Source: Eulemur rufifrons (lineage: Eukaryota > Chordata > Mammalia > Primates > Lemuridae). Taken from it: DNA of 64,000 nucleotides. Positions 1 through 11,934 of the stretch are shown piece by piece (the first letter of the stretch is position 1; the number at the start of each line of letters is the position of its first letter). Under the pieces are notes generated by a model. That model had not been told where the DNA came from, did not search any database, and worked only from the letters and a program-made list of their open reading frames with translations. The stretch lies in NCBI RefSeq assembly GCF_041146395.1, contig NC_090999.1, positions 66,345,001-66,409,000 of the forward strand, written 5' to 3'. The position numbers and the translations under genes were made by a program.

Positions 1-439
1 TTGTATCCCATGATTTTTTCACGTGAGATCATTGTATTTTGCAGCATGGCAAAGAGAATAAAAAGCAAGTGCTGGGTTTCAGTCATTGCCACCTTGGCAC
101 CAAGAGTGCTGGTGGTCCCCTGATTTCCCCACTCTTTTAAATACAATTTCTGTGTCTGTGTTTCTGTTTCTTTTATCTCTTGCAACACATTCTGCCAGGG
201 GACCCTATCTTTATCGGGGACGTCACGAACCCCCGATACTGTCCCTAACAATAACTCTACCTTCTCACCGTGGTCCACGTTGTTGTCCAGCCCTCAAAGG
301 CACAAAATATCTTGACATATATTGTCATTTGTTTTTCTCTAGTTGTTTTTGTTTATACCATTATTTGGACTAGGTTGTAAGCTGTTTGATGGCAGAAATG
401 TGGTTCTAAATTTAGCAAAATCTCAGTACCAAATTGAGT
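1..439. other. Unassigned stretch, LTR-like T-rich part
   Basis: I see no recognised gene. The T-rich, CTGTGTCTGTGTTTCTG-like part at 140-190 recalls the 3' part of an endogenous retroviral LTR, but I cannot assign a family. The open frame at 86-373 has no recognisable domain. An 8-bp CpG-rich inverted repeat lies at 212-238. Confidence 0.25.
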
Positions 440-556
440 TCAAAGCAATATTTTTTTAATTAAAGAAATTTAATTTTTAAAATTCTTTAATTTTAATTAA
501 ATTTTTAATTTCTTTATAGTAAAGATTAAACATCTTAAAATTAAAAAATGTATAAA
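440..556. repeat. AT-rich low-complexity stretch
   Basis: Almost pure A/T with interleaved TTAATTAAAG and CTTTAATTTTAATTAA words that are partly self-complementary. It abuts the old L1 fragment that follows and may be its decayed 3' end. Confidence 0.6.
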
Positions 557-1256
557 GAAAAAATTAACACTCTTCCTACTCTCCCCTTCCCTTACAATAA
601 CCGAGATTACCTAGTTACCTAGTATCTCTTTCTTTCTATCAATCCATCCATCTAAACTTATTTCCTCATATAGGCTTTTTTGAGGGTGTATATTTTTTAC
701 CAAATATTAGATCTACTACATGCATTACTTAGAATTTTTTTGCACATTTAACTTAACATTAATCTGGAAATTTTTTCCAGATTAATAAATATGTCTCCAA
801 CTCATTCCGTTTAATATCTGCACGACACTCTATAATGTTGATGCACCATAATTCTTCATCCCTCTTTGATTCATAGTTTTGGGTTGTTTCCAGTTTTTCT
901 GCCATCAAACAAGCTGGTGCTTTTCATTTCTGTAAGGTAAATTGCTAAGAGGAAGATTTTGGGGACTTTTTGGTATTTTTTTAGCTTAAAAGTCTAGTTC
1001 TTGGTCACTTTACTAAAAGGCTATTATTGTCATTTACATGCCCTCAAGAGATACATGGAGAGGCCCCTTCCCTGCCTTCTGAGTGCTAAAACACCTTTTA
1101 ATCTTGGCAATTACAGACTTAAAAACTGACATCTCATTGTTGCTTTGGTTTGCATGTTCTTAGTTATCAGGGATTTTGAGCCTTTTCATATATTGACTCT
1201 CATTTATACGCCCTTGTCTGTGAATTGTCTGTTTATATTCTTTGCTCGTTATTCTA
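557..1256 (-). mobile_element. Ancient L1M fragment (antisense)
   Basis: The + strand carries degraded antisense L1 3'-region phrases, such as GGGTTGTTTCCAGTTTTTC near 880 and the CATCTCATTGTTGCTTTGGTTTGCAT block near 1130-1155. These are typical of the reverse complement of the ORF2 end of L1M elements. No reading frame survives. A T-run (1257-1280) closes it. Confidence 0.7.
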
Positions 1257-1283
1257 TTTTTTTTTTTTTTTTTTTTTTTTGGT

Positions 1284-2440
1284 CTCAGAAATACTTGTTC
1301 CCGACATATTCCCCTATAGGAGGCGGAGGTGAAAGGGGTGGCCAACACAGATCCTTTGTCCTGAATTTTCGAGCTCTGCCTTAGCGTGTCTTTTCTCTTT
1401 GACTGTGAAGAGGTGGTTCCATTTCTTGGGGAAGTTGAATGCCTCCATTAAAAAGAAAAAGAAGAAAAGGGAGGGAAAAAGCTCTTTCCCACCCCACATA
1501 ATCCTCTTTGCTACCCACAAAGGCTGCTGCTGCTGCTGCTGCTGCACAATCCCCGTGGGATTTATATTCCAGCAACCAAAGAGCGGGGCATAAAGCCCAC
1601 CCGCAGCGAGTCCGCAGTCCGCAGAGCCGGTGTTCGGGAACCATCCGCTTAATGTCGTGCTGCTCTGTTGAAAAGTGCGGACTCCCGATAGTCTCACTGG
1701 AGGGAACAGAGGCCCCAGCGCAGCGGCCCGAACGACAGGGCTCACGCCTTCCCCCCACCACGCTTTCATCCCGCCTTTGGAGCACCGCGCAGTTCCACTG
1801 TCCTTCCCCAGCCCTGAGCCCCACCTTTCAGATTTCATGAGAGCGCCTCGCTCACACTCCTGACATTAATCAGCCTCAAGCTGATTTTTTTAACAAAGAA
1901 GAAAACGGAAAGAGAAACCTCATTTTGCCAGCCAATATGCCTCCAGCAGGCTTTCCCACAGAGAGAGGAGTGAGTCTTCGGGCTGTAGGGAGGCTGTGAC
2001 ACGCAGCTCAGAGGCAGCTGTCTGCTTTATTAAAATGCCACCTGTACCAGAGTCTGATTTCTTTGGGGGGACTATCTCTCACATGCAGGACCCATGACAC
2101 ATGCTCTGCTGCTTTTGTCCGTCAGTCCTCCCAGCCTGGCAGCTGCGGAGAGAAGAATTCAAATCTTACTGCCAGCCCCAGCCTGTCACCCTGCATCCGC
2201 TCCCCCACTCCATCTGGCCCCATCGGCTTCTCCAAAAGGGCTTCACCGGCACATCCAGTTCAGCACAGCTATTGTTTGTCTCTTTTCTCCCCATGCATGA
2301 TGGCAGCGTATCCTCTGATCCCGTCAGAAAAAGTGCTCCAGAGAATTCCAAGACGAGGGTAACACGGATGTGCTTGCGTATTTCAACCCACACAGGAACC
2401 AGCTTGAAATGTCAGATGATCACTGTGTTTGAGCAAATAT
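1284..2440. other. Repeat-poor, CpG-richer block
   Basis: No interspersed repeat is recognised and base composition is clearly more GC-rich than the flanks, with CpGs clustered at about 1590-1800. A CTG triplet run sits at 1523-1545. Overlapping frames on both strands (for example 1508-1840 + and 1314-1838 -) have no recognisable domain and owe poly-Ala or poly-Gln to the triplet run. It could be an enhancer, a CpG-island shore or an unrecognised exon; I cannot choose. Confidence 0.4.
1523..1545. repeat. (CTG)n trinucleotide microsatellite
   Basis: About 7.7 uninterrupted GCT units. On the complementary strand this reads CAG. There is no evidence that it is translated. Confidence 0.95.
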
Positions 2441-2585
2441 TAATTTCTTTGTGAGCAGATTTCAAATTTTCAATCATATCCCAAGGATATAGTCTGTGCT
2501 TAGAATATATCTTTTTCTTTAACCTAATGTGTATTCTTTTTATCTTAAAGACAAACCACTGTCTAAGCAGCTTATTCCTTTTCCC

Positions 2586-2631
2586 CCTTTTAATAGCTTT
2601 ATTGAGGTATAATTTACCCATAAATTTCCAA
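2586..2631 (-). mobile_element. L1M 3' end, left part (antisense, split by Alu)
   Basis: Begins with TAGCTTTATTGAGGTATAATTTACC, shown here in part, the reverse complement of the old L1M/L1ME 3' terminus. The element resumes after the Alu at 2937. Confidence 0.85.
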
Positions 2632-3482
<851 letters not shown>

Positions 3483-4055
3483 CTCATTTTCAAGCTTATA
3501 TTTGCCGTGAAATCACCCAATCTGAAAGAATAAATAAAAATTCTGAGCATCATTTAGCAAAGTATTTAGATGTAGAATCATGAGCAATAAAAGTAGTAGA
3601 ACTAAGGAAAAGGAATATTCTTAAACCCTATTCCATTCCTGTTCAGTCTTTAGCCCAGAGGGAAAGCCCTTCTTTAGAACTCCGCTGACAAAGGAAACAT
3701 ACAGAATTACTGCTGGCTCTCGGTCCTTTTGCTTCCCCTTCCATGCCCTGCTTTTGTGAGCTGGGGCTGAAAGGGCCTCTTTCAGAGATCTTGAACTGAG
3801 AGGACACAGATGAGGCTCCTTCTGAAGGGGTAAGAACAGAGGCCTTGCCACTAGCTGGGTGGAAGTAGGCCTTTCATCAACCGGCCACGTTATGGGCCTC
3901 CTCCCGCTCCTTCCAACAGCCTGAATGCCCGGGATGTGACAGGCCAGGATTTCTCTGACCTTGTAGCAACTAAGGGTTCTAGATCCCTGGAATCAGAAAA
4001 GAAGCTAAACTCTGCCCTAGTGCTTTGAGATGACAAGGCCATGGCCCAGAAAAGA
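3483..4055. other. No recognised feature
   Basis: Apparently unique sequence. I see no repeat or coding signal; the frame at 3621-3851 (-) has no recognisable domain. Confidence 0.4.
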
Positions 4056-4059
4056 AGAG

Positions 4060-4300
4060 ATTTTTTCAAATTCCATTTCAGCTACTCACAAGCTTTATGA
4101 CCTTAAGCAAATTATTAACCTTTATAGTTTTCACTTTTTACCTAACAGGATTGCTATGAGGATGATGTGGGATAGTGATAGAATGCATAGAACGTTAGCT
4201 CTTTGATGGCAGAGATCTTTGTATGGATCCCAAGAACCTAGAACTGTGCCAGGCATATAGTAGGTATTTAATATATGTTTGTAAAATGACTACACTACTT
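4060..4300 (+). repeat. MIR followed by L2-type 3' end (sense)
   Basis: CTTAAGCAAATTATTAACCT and the ATTGCTATGAGGATGATGTG segment match the body of a MIR. The following GATGGCAGAGATCTTTGTAT...GTGCCAGGCATATAGTAGGT segment resembles the shared L2/MIR 3' core. Confidence 0.7.
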
Positions 4301-4311
4301 AGCATAATTCC

Positions 4312-4385
4312 TGAAGACATCATTCATTCAACCATTCATTTAATATTTATTGAGCAGCTACTATATGTTTGTCAAGAGCTAAGGT
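4312..4385 (-). repeat. L2 3' end (antisense fragment)
   Basis: CATTCATTCAACCATTCATT, then TATTTATTGAGCAGCTACTA: the inverted L2 terminus with its short tandem ATTC tail. Confidence 0.65.
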
Positions 4386-6040
4386 GAGCCACCAGATATG
4401 ATGGCTGGTGATAGTCATCAGCCATGGTAGCTGATCAAGACAAGAAGCCAAAGTGGAAGGAACAGTCAAGCCTTCATTCCCTTACCATGATGATATAAGC
4501 AAGAGGTTACATTGGAGGAAGCACTGACTCCCCCACTGTTTCCTTTTTCCCCCGTGGAGTGACACCTGGGGCAGGAAGCTAGACAAGCACAGGTGTGGGA
4601 AATTGTCTCACTATCAAGTGAGTCCCAACCAAAGACTCCTGCCATCTCAAGAAACCAGGGGAGGTAGGAGGGTAGAGGTCAGAGTGGAGACCTTGGTCCT
4701 GAGTCCCGAGTGGAGAAAAGTGACCTCCAGGTTTCTGTCCTCCTCCTCTTCCGTAATAAGGAGGTCTCAGCAGAGGCATCTGAGTGGCCTCCACACAGAG
4801 ATCAGCTGGGCTGGGGATACAGATGTGTGCAAGAACACATCCAGCTGCGGGGGGCTGAGGCCTTGACTGCGACTCCCCTCAGAGGCTGCTGTGCACCAAG
4901 CCTGATGTGGGGAGGGCAGCTTCCCCCGCGAGGCCTGCCAGGTAAGGCCTTGTGTGTATATGTGAAAATCCCACAGGTTTTTGGCCAGGAGCTGAATTCC
5001 TCAAGATGGCTATTAAAAAAGTGGATGCAGCCTCTCCCCTCACAAAAATGTACATGACTGTTGAGTAGGCAGACCATGAACAAGTAAACAAACAAATAAA
5101 TACATAATTACGGATTATGCTGAGGGCCCTGGGACTGGGCGGAGGAAGACCAGCGCCCAGGGGGAGAGAATGACAAGGTGTCCTTGCATTTTCTGAGCTG
5201 GGAAGGAGCCAGCACACTGAGGGTGGGGAGAAGGGGACGGGACAGAAGGCACACACAGCTGGATGGACGTGCTTTCATTCCGCCCTTTCCACATCAGGTT
5301 TCAGGTATGTATGGATGCTGTGTTATTGGGGGCAATGTGATTTACACTGTGGTTCATCCAATCTGTGCCATAATCCACCACTTTATAACAATTTTTTTCT
5401 TTGATGTGCAAAACTGGTACATCCAGTCAAATCTTATCTGTGGTTATGCAGATCTCGAATACATATGAGTCAGACATTCCTGGGATCTAAACAATCTTTT
5501 ATAGGTTGGAATGAACCCCCATCGTGTAGCTATATGGAGAGCACCCAAAGAATAGGGGTAGCTGAAACGCCTTCATGTCGTTGACCCCTCTCTGAATATG
5601 AGAGACTGGAGATGCTGCAGAAATCAGTGGTTACTTTTGACTTTAGGGAGGAAGGATGGGTCTGTGGCTATTTCTCTCACCTGGCCAGGTGGCCTGTCCT
5701 TCTCAGCCTGTCCACGTAAGCCTCCGACACAAAGTTTATTGTCAAGAATGGGCTGGGCCTTCCAGTAATTGGGAAAAGCCATGGACACATAGCAAAGAGA
5801 CACTAGAAGTTATTATAAATCTGAGTTTTGTCCAAGATTATTTACCTTAAAAAAAAAAAAAATCCACTCCCTTACATGATCGTTGTTTATGGTCAGTTCT
5901 AAGAAGCCAGTCCATTTCCAAAGCCCTAACATTATGCACCTAAATTTTCAAAACTTTGTTTTCAGAGCTCTTTTTGGACAAGGTTGGATTGTGGTATTGA
6001 ACTCATTATATCCTTGACTTATTATTTGTTTAAATAAGAA
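4386..6040. other. No recognised feature
   Basis: About 1.65 kb of apparently unique, moderately GC-rich sequence. Overlapping frames at 4579-5256 on both strands have no recognisable domains. There is an A-run at about 5850. Confidence 0.4.
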
Positions 6041-6044
6041 GGAG

Positions 6045-6267
6045 AAAGTGATGCTATGGAAGGAGAATAGACTTGGGACCAAGGAAGACATGAGTTCTAA
6101 TCCTGACTCTGCCCTTTCCCAGTGTGTCACTTCCGGCACCATCCTTGTGGCCCTGACCCTCCATTCCTTCAAAATTGGATTGGTTCCCTCTCACAGGGAT
6201 GTTGCGAGGATGAAAGGCAATTCATTCAGAGTCCCTGGCACACAGTATGTGTTTAGTAAATGGTAGC
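6045..6267 (+). repeat. MIR SINE (sense)
   Basis: CATGAGTTCTAATCCTGACT (MIR box), a poorly preserved centre, then GGATGTTGCGAGGATGAAAG and CCTGGCACACAGTATGTGTT at the 3' side. Full MIR order is preserved and it ends at an ATT microsatellite. Confidence 0.85.
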
Positions 6268-6268
6268 T

Positions 6269-6289
6269 ATTATTATTATTATTATTATT
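6269..6289. repeat. (ATT)n microsatellite
   Basis: Seven uninterrupted ATT units, directly at the MIR 3' tail. Confidence 0.95.
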
Positions 6290-6685
6290 GTTAAAGTAGG
6301 TGGCTGCTCACCATGCCTGGGACTCAGAGCATACCAAATTTACCGTATTTTAAAATTTGAGGCTCCATGTTGAGGTGTCCAGAAAGGTATCCAATGGGGA
6401 GTCCAGAAAATGAGTTTCTGGAGTTTTATTCAACTCTCTTCTTTCCCCAGATATGTGGTTGAGAGAATGCAGCTTGGAAAAGAAAAGTTCTCTGAAAGGC
6501 CCATGGATGGCCTTACTGGGTAGCGCAGCGTAGGGGTGGGGCTGGGGAGGGGCTATAGGAGGGAGGGGGTGTTGTGGGAGTTGGAGAGTCCAAGGAAAGC
6601 ACAGTTCCCCCTCTGTCCTTCCTGAGAAGAATGCCACTTTAGGGCTTTCCTGGATCTTAATCAGAGCCATGAGGTCCTAAGGAGG
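6290..6685. other. Unique sequence with a G-quadruplex motif
   Basis: No repeat recognised. Four G4 tracts with 1-2-nt loops lie at 6533-6552, followed by more G-runs to about 6570. Confidence 0.5.
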
Positions 6686-6689
6686 AATC

Positions 6690-6935
6690 ATGGCAGAGCC
6701 GTTAACCATGCAAACTTAGTAACTGAACGGTTAGGATCAAACCCTGCCTTGGCCACTTCCTAGTCATGTCACCTGATGTAAGTTGCTTATCCAATCTGTG
6801 TCTCATCTTCCTCATTTGTGAAAAAAGATTTGATATGATAACAATTTTCTACCTCAGACTGCTGTTTTGGGAGAGGATTAAATTAGTTAATATATGTGCT
6901 TAAAATGGCATCAGGCCACACAGGTAATTGTTATT
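6690..6935 (+). repeat. MIR SINE (sense)
   Basis: GGATCAAACCCTGCCTTGGC, CACTTCCTAGTCATGTCACC, a TCATCTTCCTCATTTGTGAA stretch and GAGAGGATTAAATTAGTTAA follow the MIR consensus order. Confidence 0.85.
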
Positions 6936-7029
6936 ATTGTCACAGATATAAAATTCTTCTTCAAAGTAAATCCCAAAATATTCCCCATTATAGTTTTAAG
7001 TTTCTAAATCTGAAATTTAAATATTTTAA

Positions 7030-8260
7030 AGAATTTCCATGATACCTCATGCAAAAGAGAAATAACAATTACGGTCGGCAAAGAACAGACCCAGTAAACA
7101 GCCGAGAGAGCTGCAATCCCAGGAACAGGTCTCTCTGCAAGCCGTGACGCGGCTGATCCACACTTCCCCACAGCATAACCATGCAGGTGTCAGGGTTATT
7201 TATTGGAAACCACCTGGTGGCTTAAATCCAATTTTAAATGGTCTGAATGTTTATAAAGCCTTGGTTTTTAATTTGTCTTTGAAAAGGTGTTCTCTCAATT
7301 TTAAAAATCCCCCTGAGCTCTGTGACTCATATCATCAAAAATCTGACCTTTTGACAAAAGGGGAAAAATCTAAGTTGTTACCTTGACAACAAAAGGTAAG
7401 CAGGATGCTTTGAGCTCTGATGCTTCTGCTATAAATAAGCCATCTTTCGCTGGACACTGGCCAAAGAAATATAACGTGAACGTGGAGAGGAATAAACTGG
7501 GTTGTCTCTGGGGAGAGTCTACATTTCAAGAGGTCGTTTTTAATCACCATTTTTAGGAGCCATTCCCAGAGGCAGTTTTGTAATAATTAATCAATAAACC
7601 AATAAAAGGCAATAAATTCAATTTCTAAAAATGGGAATTGGCACAAAGGAACACTGCTAATGCTTTTTCATGTGAGAAATTTTTCTACCCTTATTTGGAC
7701 CATTGTCTAAATTCTGTTGTTTTCCTTTGGAACACTTATTGTCTGGTTTCCCAACAGCCTCTAAAACAGAGCAAAGGGAAGCTAGCAATGAACTTTGCAC
7801 CTTCAGCTATAATTTACATGGTGTGGCCCTGTTTAGCAGCAGGAAAGAAACAGCAATAGAGTAGGATGACTTTTAAGACACTGTGGATTATTAAAAAAGA
7901 AAATAAAAAATCAGAGTCCTCTTTTGGTTGAGAGTAACAAAATATTACTGAATTTCTTTTTTTAAAGCCAGCTGTACTCATTGATAGCTTTAAGATTTAT
8001 GGCTGTGATTATCCTTTTGCTTGCTGACGTAAATTAGTCTTCTGGGAAGTCCAAGTTATTTCTCAATAAGCTTTAATAGTCTGTGAGTCAGCGTAGGTGC
8101 TTCTGATAATGAGTCTTGCAGGATTTATAGGAAGGCAACTGAGAAATTGAGGGCCATGTCCATCCAATGGCCTTTGGAAATAGTACATAAAAATATTTCC
8201 TGAATAAGAGCCTTTGCTCCAGTAGATTCTAGCTGCTTTTCAGTAAATGCAATTCACCCA
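7030..8260. promoter_or_regulatory. Repeat-poor block with enhancer-like content (candidate)
   Basis: A 1.2-kb stretch without recognisable repeats and rich in homeodomain and CCAAT-like words. Examples are TAATAATTAATCAATAAACC at 7581-7600, followed by AATAAAAGG, a TATAAATA at about 7430 and a CTGTGAGTCAGC site near 8079. Such composition is common in conserved developmental enhancers. Function is inference; no conservation data were available. Confidence 0.35.
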
Positions 8261-9695
8261 GGAAAATTTCCTAAAGTAACCTTCCCCCAATTTGGTGAAA
8301 TTCCCCATGACTATTAATGCTTGTTGTTGTAGCAAGATCAGAACGTACACACTCAGTCTCAGGTGAACAAAATGGGGTAACTTGATTTATTTTTTCCAAT
8401 TGATCTTGTTTTGTTTTTAAGTTTCTACTTTGGATGATTTCAGGGGAACTGCTCTAGATTGAGCCATCTAAGAAACATGCTAACCAAATGAAGCATGTCG
8501 ATTAAATCCCCATTCAAATAAGCCAACTGCAAAAAGGCAATTTGAGACAATCAGAGGCATCTAAAATGGACTGTATATTAGATAATCCATGAAATTGTTG
8601 TCAATTGTTTAAGGTATAATAATACCATTGTGGCAACGGTTAAAATTGCCTATTTGTTGACATGCATACTGAAGTTTGCAGGAGCAAAATGACATTATGT
8701 CTGGGATTTGCTATAAAATATTTTACCAGGAAAGAGAAGTGGGTTATAGAGGAAACCAAAGTGATGAAAATCTAGAATATCAGTGATATATATGTGGGGA
8801 TTTATTACATTATTCCATTTATATGTATGTTTGAAAACACTCATGATTTTTAAAAAGTCTCTTTCAGCCTAAAATAGCCTCTCTCCTCTTTTCCAAGGTG
8901 GCGCCTTGCAAGGGATGGCTAATACATACTCCTAGAGCAGGGGGTGGTATAGAGTCTGATCTTTGTGATGTCCTCTGGGTCCTCCCTAGGTGTGCCTCTG
9001 AAGGGTCTGGAACTTACATAATCGAGTCAGGTTGGCCCATCATGACTGAGGCTTCTTGATCTCCTCTTGCCCATTAGGTTATCTGTGCTTTGGTTGGTGC
9101 TACTGATGCTCTGAGGCCTGGCTCTGATTTTAATACACCACCGGCTTGGGTGGTCCACACTGTGGCTCTCAGCTACAGAGTCACAGTGCCCCTTCCACAG
9201 TGACCCTTCCTGTCTGGTGACTTCACCAGCCAGTACCCTCAGCTGTTTCTACATGCCTCCACCCTTCCAACATCCCTCCTCTCTCAGAGAGGCAGGAACT
9301 TCTCGATCCCACTCCAGGGGAGAGCCATGGAGAATCAATGGAGTAGAGAGCCCAATTCATACAATCTTTCAAGCACTTTTCTCAGCCAGTTTTACTCTAC
9401 TCCCAAATGCCCTGTTGGGTATAGTGGGTGAGTACTAATCTCTGGGCTTCTCTGAGAAGCAGTCTTTCCAGAATGGGCCTAGAGAAAGACAAGTTAAGAC
9501 TTTGGTTCCAAAATCATCCTAGAATTTTCTTAGTACTTCTCCCCCATCCACTGAAGCTTGGTCCCCAGAGTGGCAGGAAAGCAAAGACCTTCACATCCAA
9601 CTTCTTGCCCTTCTCTTCTTTTTCCTCCTAGCCTGGTTACCTGGCACAGAAAGCCTTCCCAAAAGAAAATGGCACTTAAAAAACCATATGAAATT
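8261..9695. other. No recognised feature
   Basis: Apparently unique. The part from 8880 to 9650 is more GC-rich and carries short frames (9217-9438, 9558-9887) with no domain; the latter runs into the Alu. Confidence 0.4.
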
Positions 9696-9699
9696 ATCC

Positions 9700-9946
9700 A
9701 GAGGGATGTGGAGATTCACACCTGTAATCCCAGCACTTTGGATGGCTCACTTGAGACCAGCCTGGGCAACACAGCGAGACTCTGTGTCTACAAAACTTTA
9801 AAAAATTACTTGGGCATGGTGGCATATACCTGTAGTCCCAGCTACTTAGGAGGATCCCTTGAGTCCAGGAGTTTGAGGCTACAGTGAGCTGTGATCGCAC
9901 CCCTGCACTTCAGCCTGGGCAGCAGAGTGACACCCTGTCTCTAAAA
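9700..9946 (+). mobile_element. Alu SINE (AluJ-like, sense, internally deleted)
   Basis: CACACCTGTAATCCCAGCAC, ACCAGCCTGGGCAACACAGC, CCTGTAGTCCCAGCTACTTA and CAGCCTGGGCAGCAGAGTGA mark both monomers. The left monomer lacks roughly 30 bases after CAGCACTTTGG and the right one is shortened at GGAGGATCCC. Candidate duplications GAAA(T/C)TATC occur at 9690-9698 and 9964-9972. Confidence 0.95.
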
Positions 9947-9994
9947 AAGTTTTTTTGAAAAACGAAACTATCTCATTTGAGTATGTGATCATTG

Positions 9995-10128
9995 TCTGCT
10001 TCCCTCACTAAAATGAAAGCTCTGTGAGGGCAGAGATCTTTAATTTTTTTGTTTACTGCTGTATCCCTAGCACCCAGAGCAGTGTTTGGCATACATTTGG
10101 TGCTCAATAAATACATATTGAGTAAATT
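9995..10128 (+). repeat. L2 LINE 3' end (sense)
   Basis: GAAAGCTCTGTGAGGGCAGA, TTTACTGCTGTATCCCTAGC and GGTGCTCAATAAATACATAT form the classic L2 3' terminus. Confidence 0.9.
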
Positions 10129-11185
10129 GTCAATGAGCAATTGCTGTATGCAGTTTCCCATGCTATTTGTTTTATAAATTGCACATATATTAGTATAAAC
10201 ACTTGATTAATGTCAGTATCTCCCACTAAAACTGTTACTGAAACTTGCCTAAAAAAAATTAACTTGAATGCTTGGTAAACATATAATGCCTGGGGTGAGG
10301 GAGAGAATATGGGAGGTTGCTTGGTGGATACAATGTCCATTATTCCAGTGATGGATGCACTGAAGGCCCTGACTTCACCACAGTGCAATATATTAATGTA
10401 GCAAAGTTGCACTTGTGCGCAAAGAATACATACAAATAACAAATAAATTAATTTATTTAAAAAACCACACAATTCCTGACTCCTTCCCTGAGATTCTGAT
10501 TCTAGCATGAGGCTTACAAATCTGTATGTTTTGCAAGTGTCTCCCCGCCAAAGAACACTGACTCCTATCAGTAGGCAACTTTGGAAAACATGGCTCTAAA
10601 ATATAAGCTCTACAAGTGTAGCTAACTTATTTGATGTTAGTGATTGGAGAGTTCTGGCAGATAGAGAACCTCGTTACATTTTGTGAAATGAATGAGTAAC
10701 AGATCGTGGTCTCTTTGTGACTTGGTATTCTCTTTTCCATAACAGAACATTCCTGTGAAAGTTGGATGGGTTAATTAATGAAACACCATCATTTGATTTC
10801 CTAGCATCATATTATATTTCAACCCTTGTGGGTGGAATGTAGGGTTTTTTATTATACTACCTCATTAACAAGAAACACAAAATAAGGCTATCATGAAATC
10901 AGTTGTGTTTCTTCCAAAGCTGAAGTCAAAATAAAGTATTTACTAAACTGTAATAATTAGATTCTTAGTATGAAAAGTAACAATTAAATCTTTAGTATGA
11001 ATAAATCTCCTGTCACCTTTTCAGATATTAGGAACATAAACTGAGATTTTGTTTAGTTTTGTTCTGAAAACATTTAGCAGATAAGTAATTGAATAGAATA
11101 CATAAAAACTATCATTTCTCGTTATCATTTTGATATTTCTGTACTTAAGATCCCAGCATTATGGCTACATGAGCAGAGGGCCAGC
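10129..11185. other. No recognised feature
   Basis: AT-rich unique sequence. The minus frame at 10104-10508 has no domain. A short imperfect tandem repeat lies at 10955-11001. Confidence 0.4.
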
Positions 11186-11189
11186 TGGA

Positions 11190-11395
11190 AAAACAGGACA
11201 ACCACTGGACTCAGGGTGACAAGCCTGGATCCTGGTCCTGGTGCACCTGGCAACTAAGCAGTTGCACGAACTTTGTCAAGTCACGTCCCCTCTCAGCCTT
11301 GCTGGTTTCCTCTAGTGTTAAAAAAAAAAAGTGGAGGTTGAATTAGTTGATTTCTGGGATCTATTCCAGCTTTTGCATCCCACAGCTTCTGTATT
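11190..11395 (+). repeat. MIR SINE (sense, divergent)
   Basis: Follows MIR order: GACTCAGGGTGACAAGCCTG, then CAGTTGCACGAACTTTGTCA with AGTCACGTCCCCTCTCAGCC, and a degraded 3' half with an A-run at about 11321. Confidence 0.6.
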
Positions 11396-11399
11396 CATG

Positions 11400-11510
11400 A
11401 GCAATGAACTAATCTTGGCAAGGGGCTACCGTAGTGAACAGAACAGACACAGAGCTGCCCTTGGGGAGCTTATACTCTTGCAGGAGGAGACAGACAATGA
11501 AAAGTAAGAA
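11400..11510 (-). repeat. L2 fragment (antisense)
   Basis: TACCGTAGTGAACAGAACAG, AGCTTATACTCTTGCAGGAG and GACAGACAATGAAAAGTAAG match the inverted L2 3' region (standard wording: GTGAACAAGACAGAC, GGAGCTTACATTCTAGTGG). Confidence 0.7.
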
Positions 11511-11518
11511 AGTTAAAG

Positions 11519-11550
11519 TAGATAGATAGACAGACAAGATAGACTGATAG
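11519..11550. repeat. GATA/GACA microsatellite
   Basis: Degenerate GATAGATAGACAGACAAGAT run at the end of the L2 fragment. Confidence 0.85.
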
Positions 11551-11930
11551 GTTCTGTGGGAAAGACAAAGAAGTGTGGGGGTGGCAATATTGACTACGCT
11601 GGGCAGGGAAACCCCCACTGGGATGTGGGGAAAGATCTGTTGTCCTTGACAACGCATAATTCCCTGGTCAAGTGCACAGAGCCAGGCTGTGGCCGGAAGC
11701 AAACAGTGCAGTGAAAGGGAGGGGGGGCGTAAACACGAATTCCTGTAGGAGCCACACAGGAAAGTAAACCACTCAATTGCTATAACCGGAGAATATAGCA
11801 TTAGTTACTCAGCTCCACCACTGTTGCCAAGTAAGATTTGTCTTGTGTTGCCAGATCTGCTCACTTCCAAGAGAAACTGAAAATCTGAATTTTTATGCAA
11901 AAAGTCCTGATTTTTTAAAAAAGAAACTGT
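11551..11930. other. No recognised feature
   Basis: Unique sequence. The minus frames at 11409-11801 include the inverted L2 and show no domain. Confidence 0.4.
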
Positions 11931-11934
11931 CAAC

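Noticed and set aside
1314..1838. Minus-strand 174-codon frame with a glutamine run, and opposite frame with an alanine run
   Set aside because: The homopolymer comes from the CTG microsatellite; no domain, splice context or promoter is seen and several frames are open across the same GC-rich block.
9558..9887. 109-codon frame
   Set aside because: More than half is Alu sequence; the rest has no domain.
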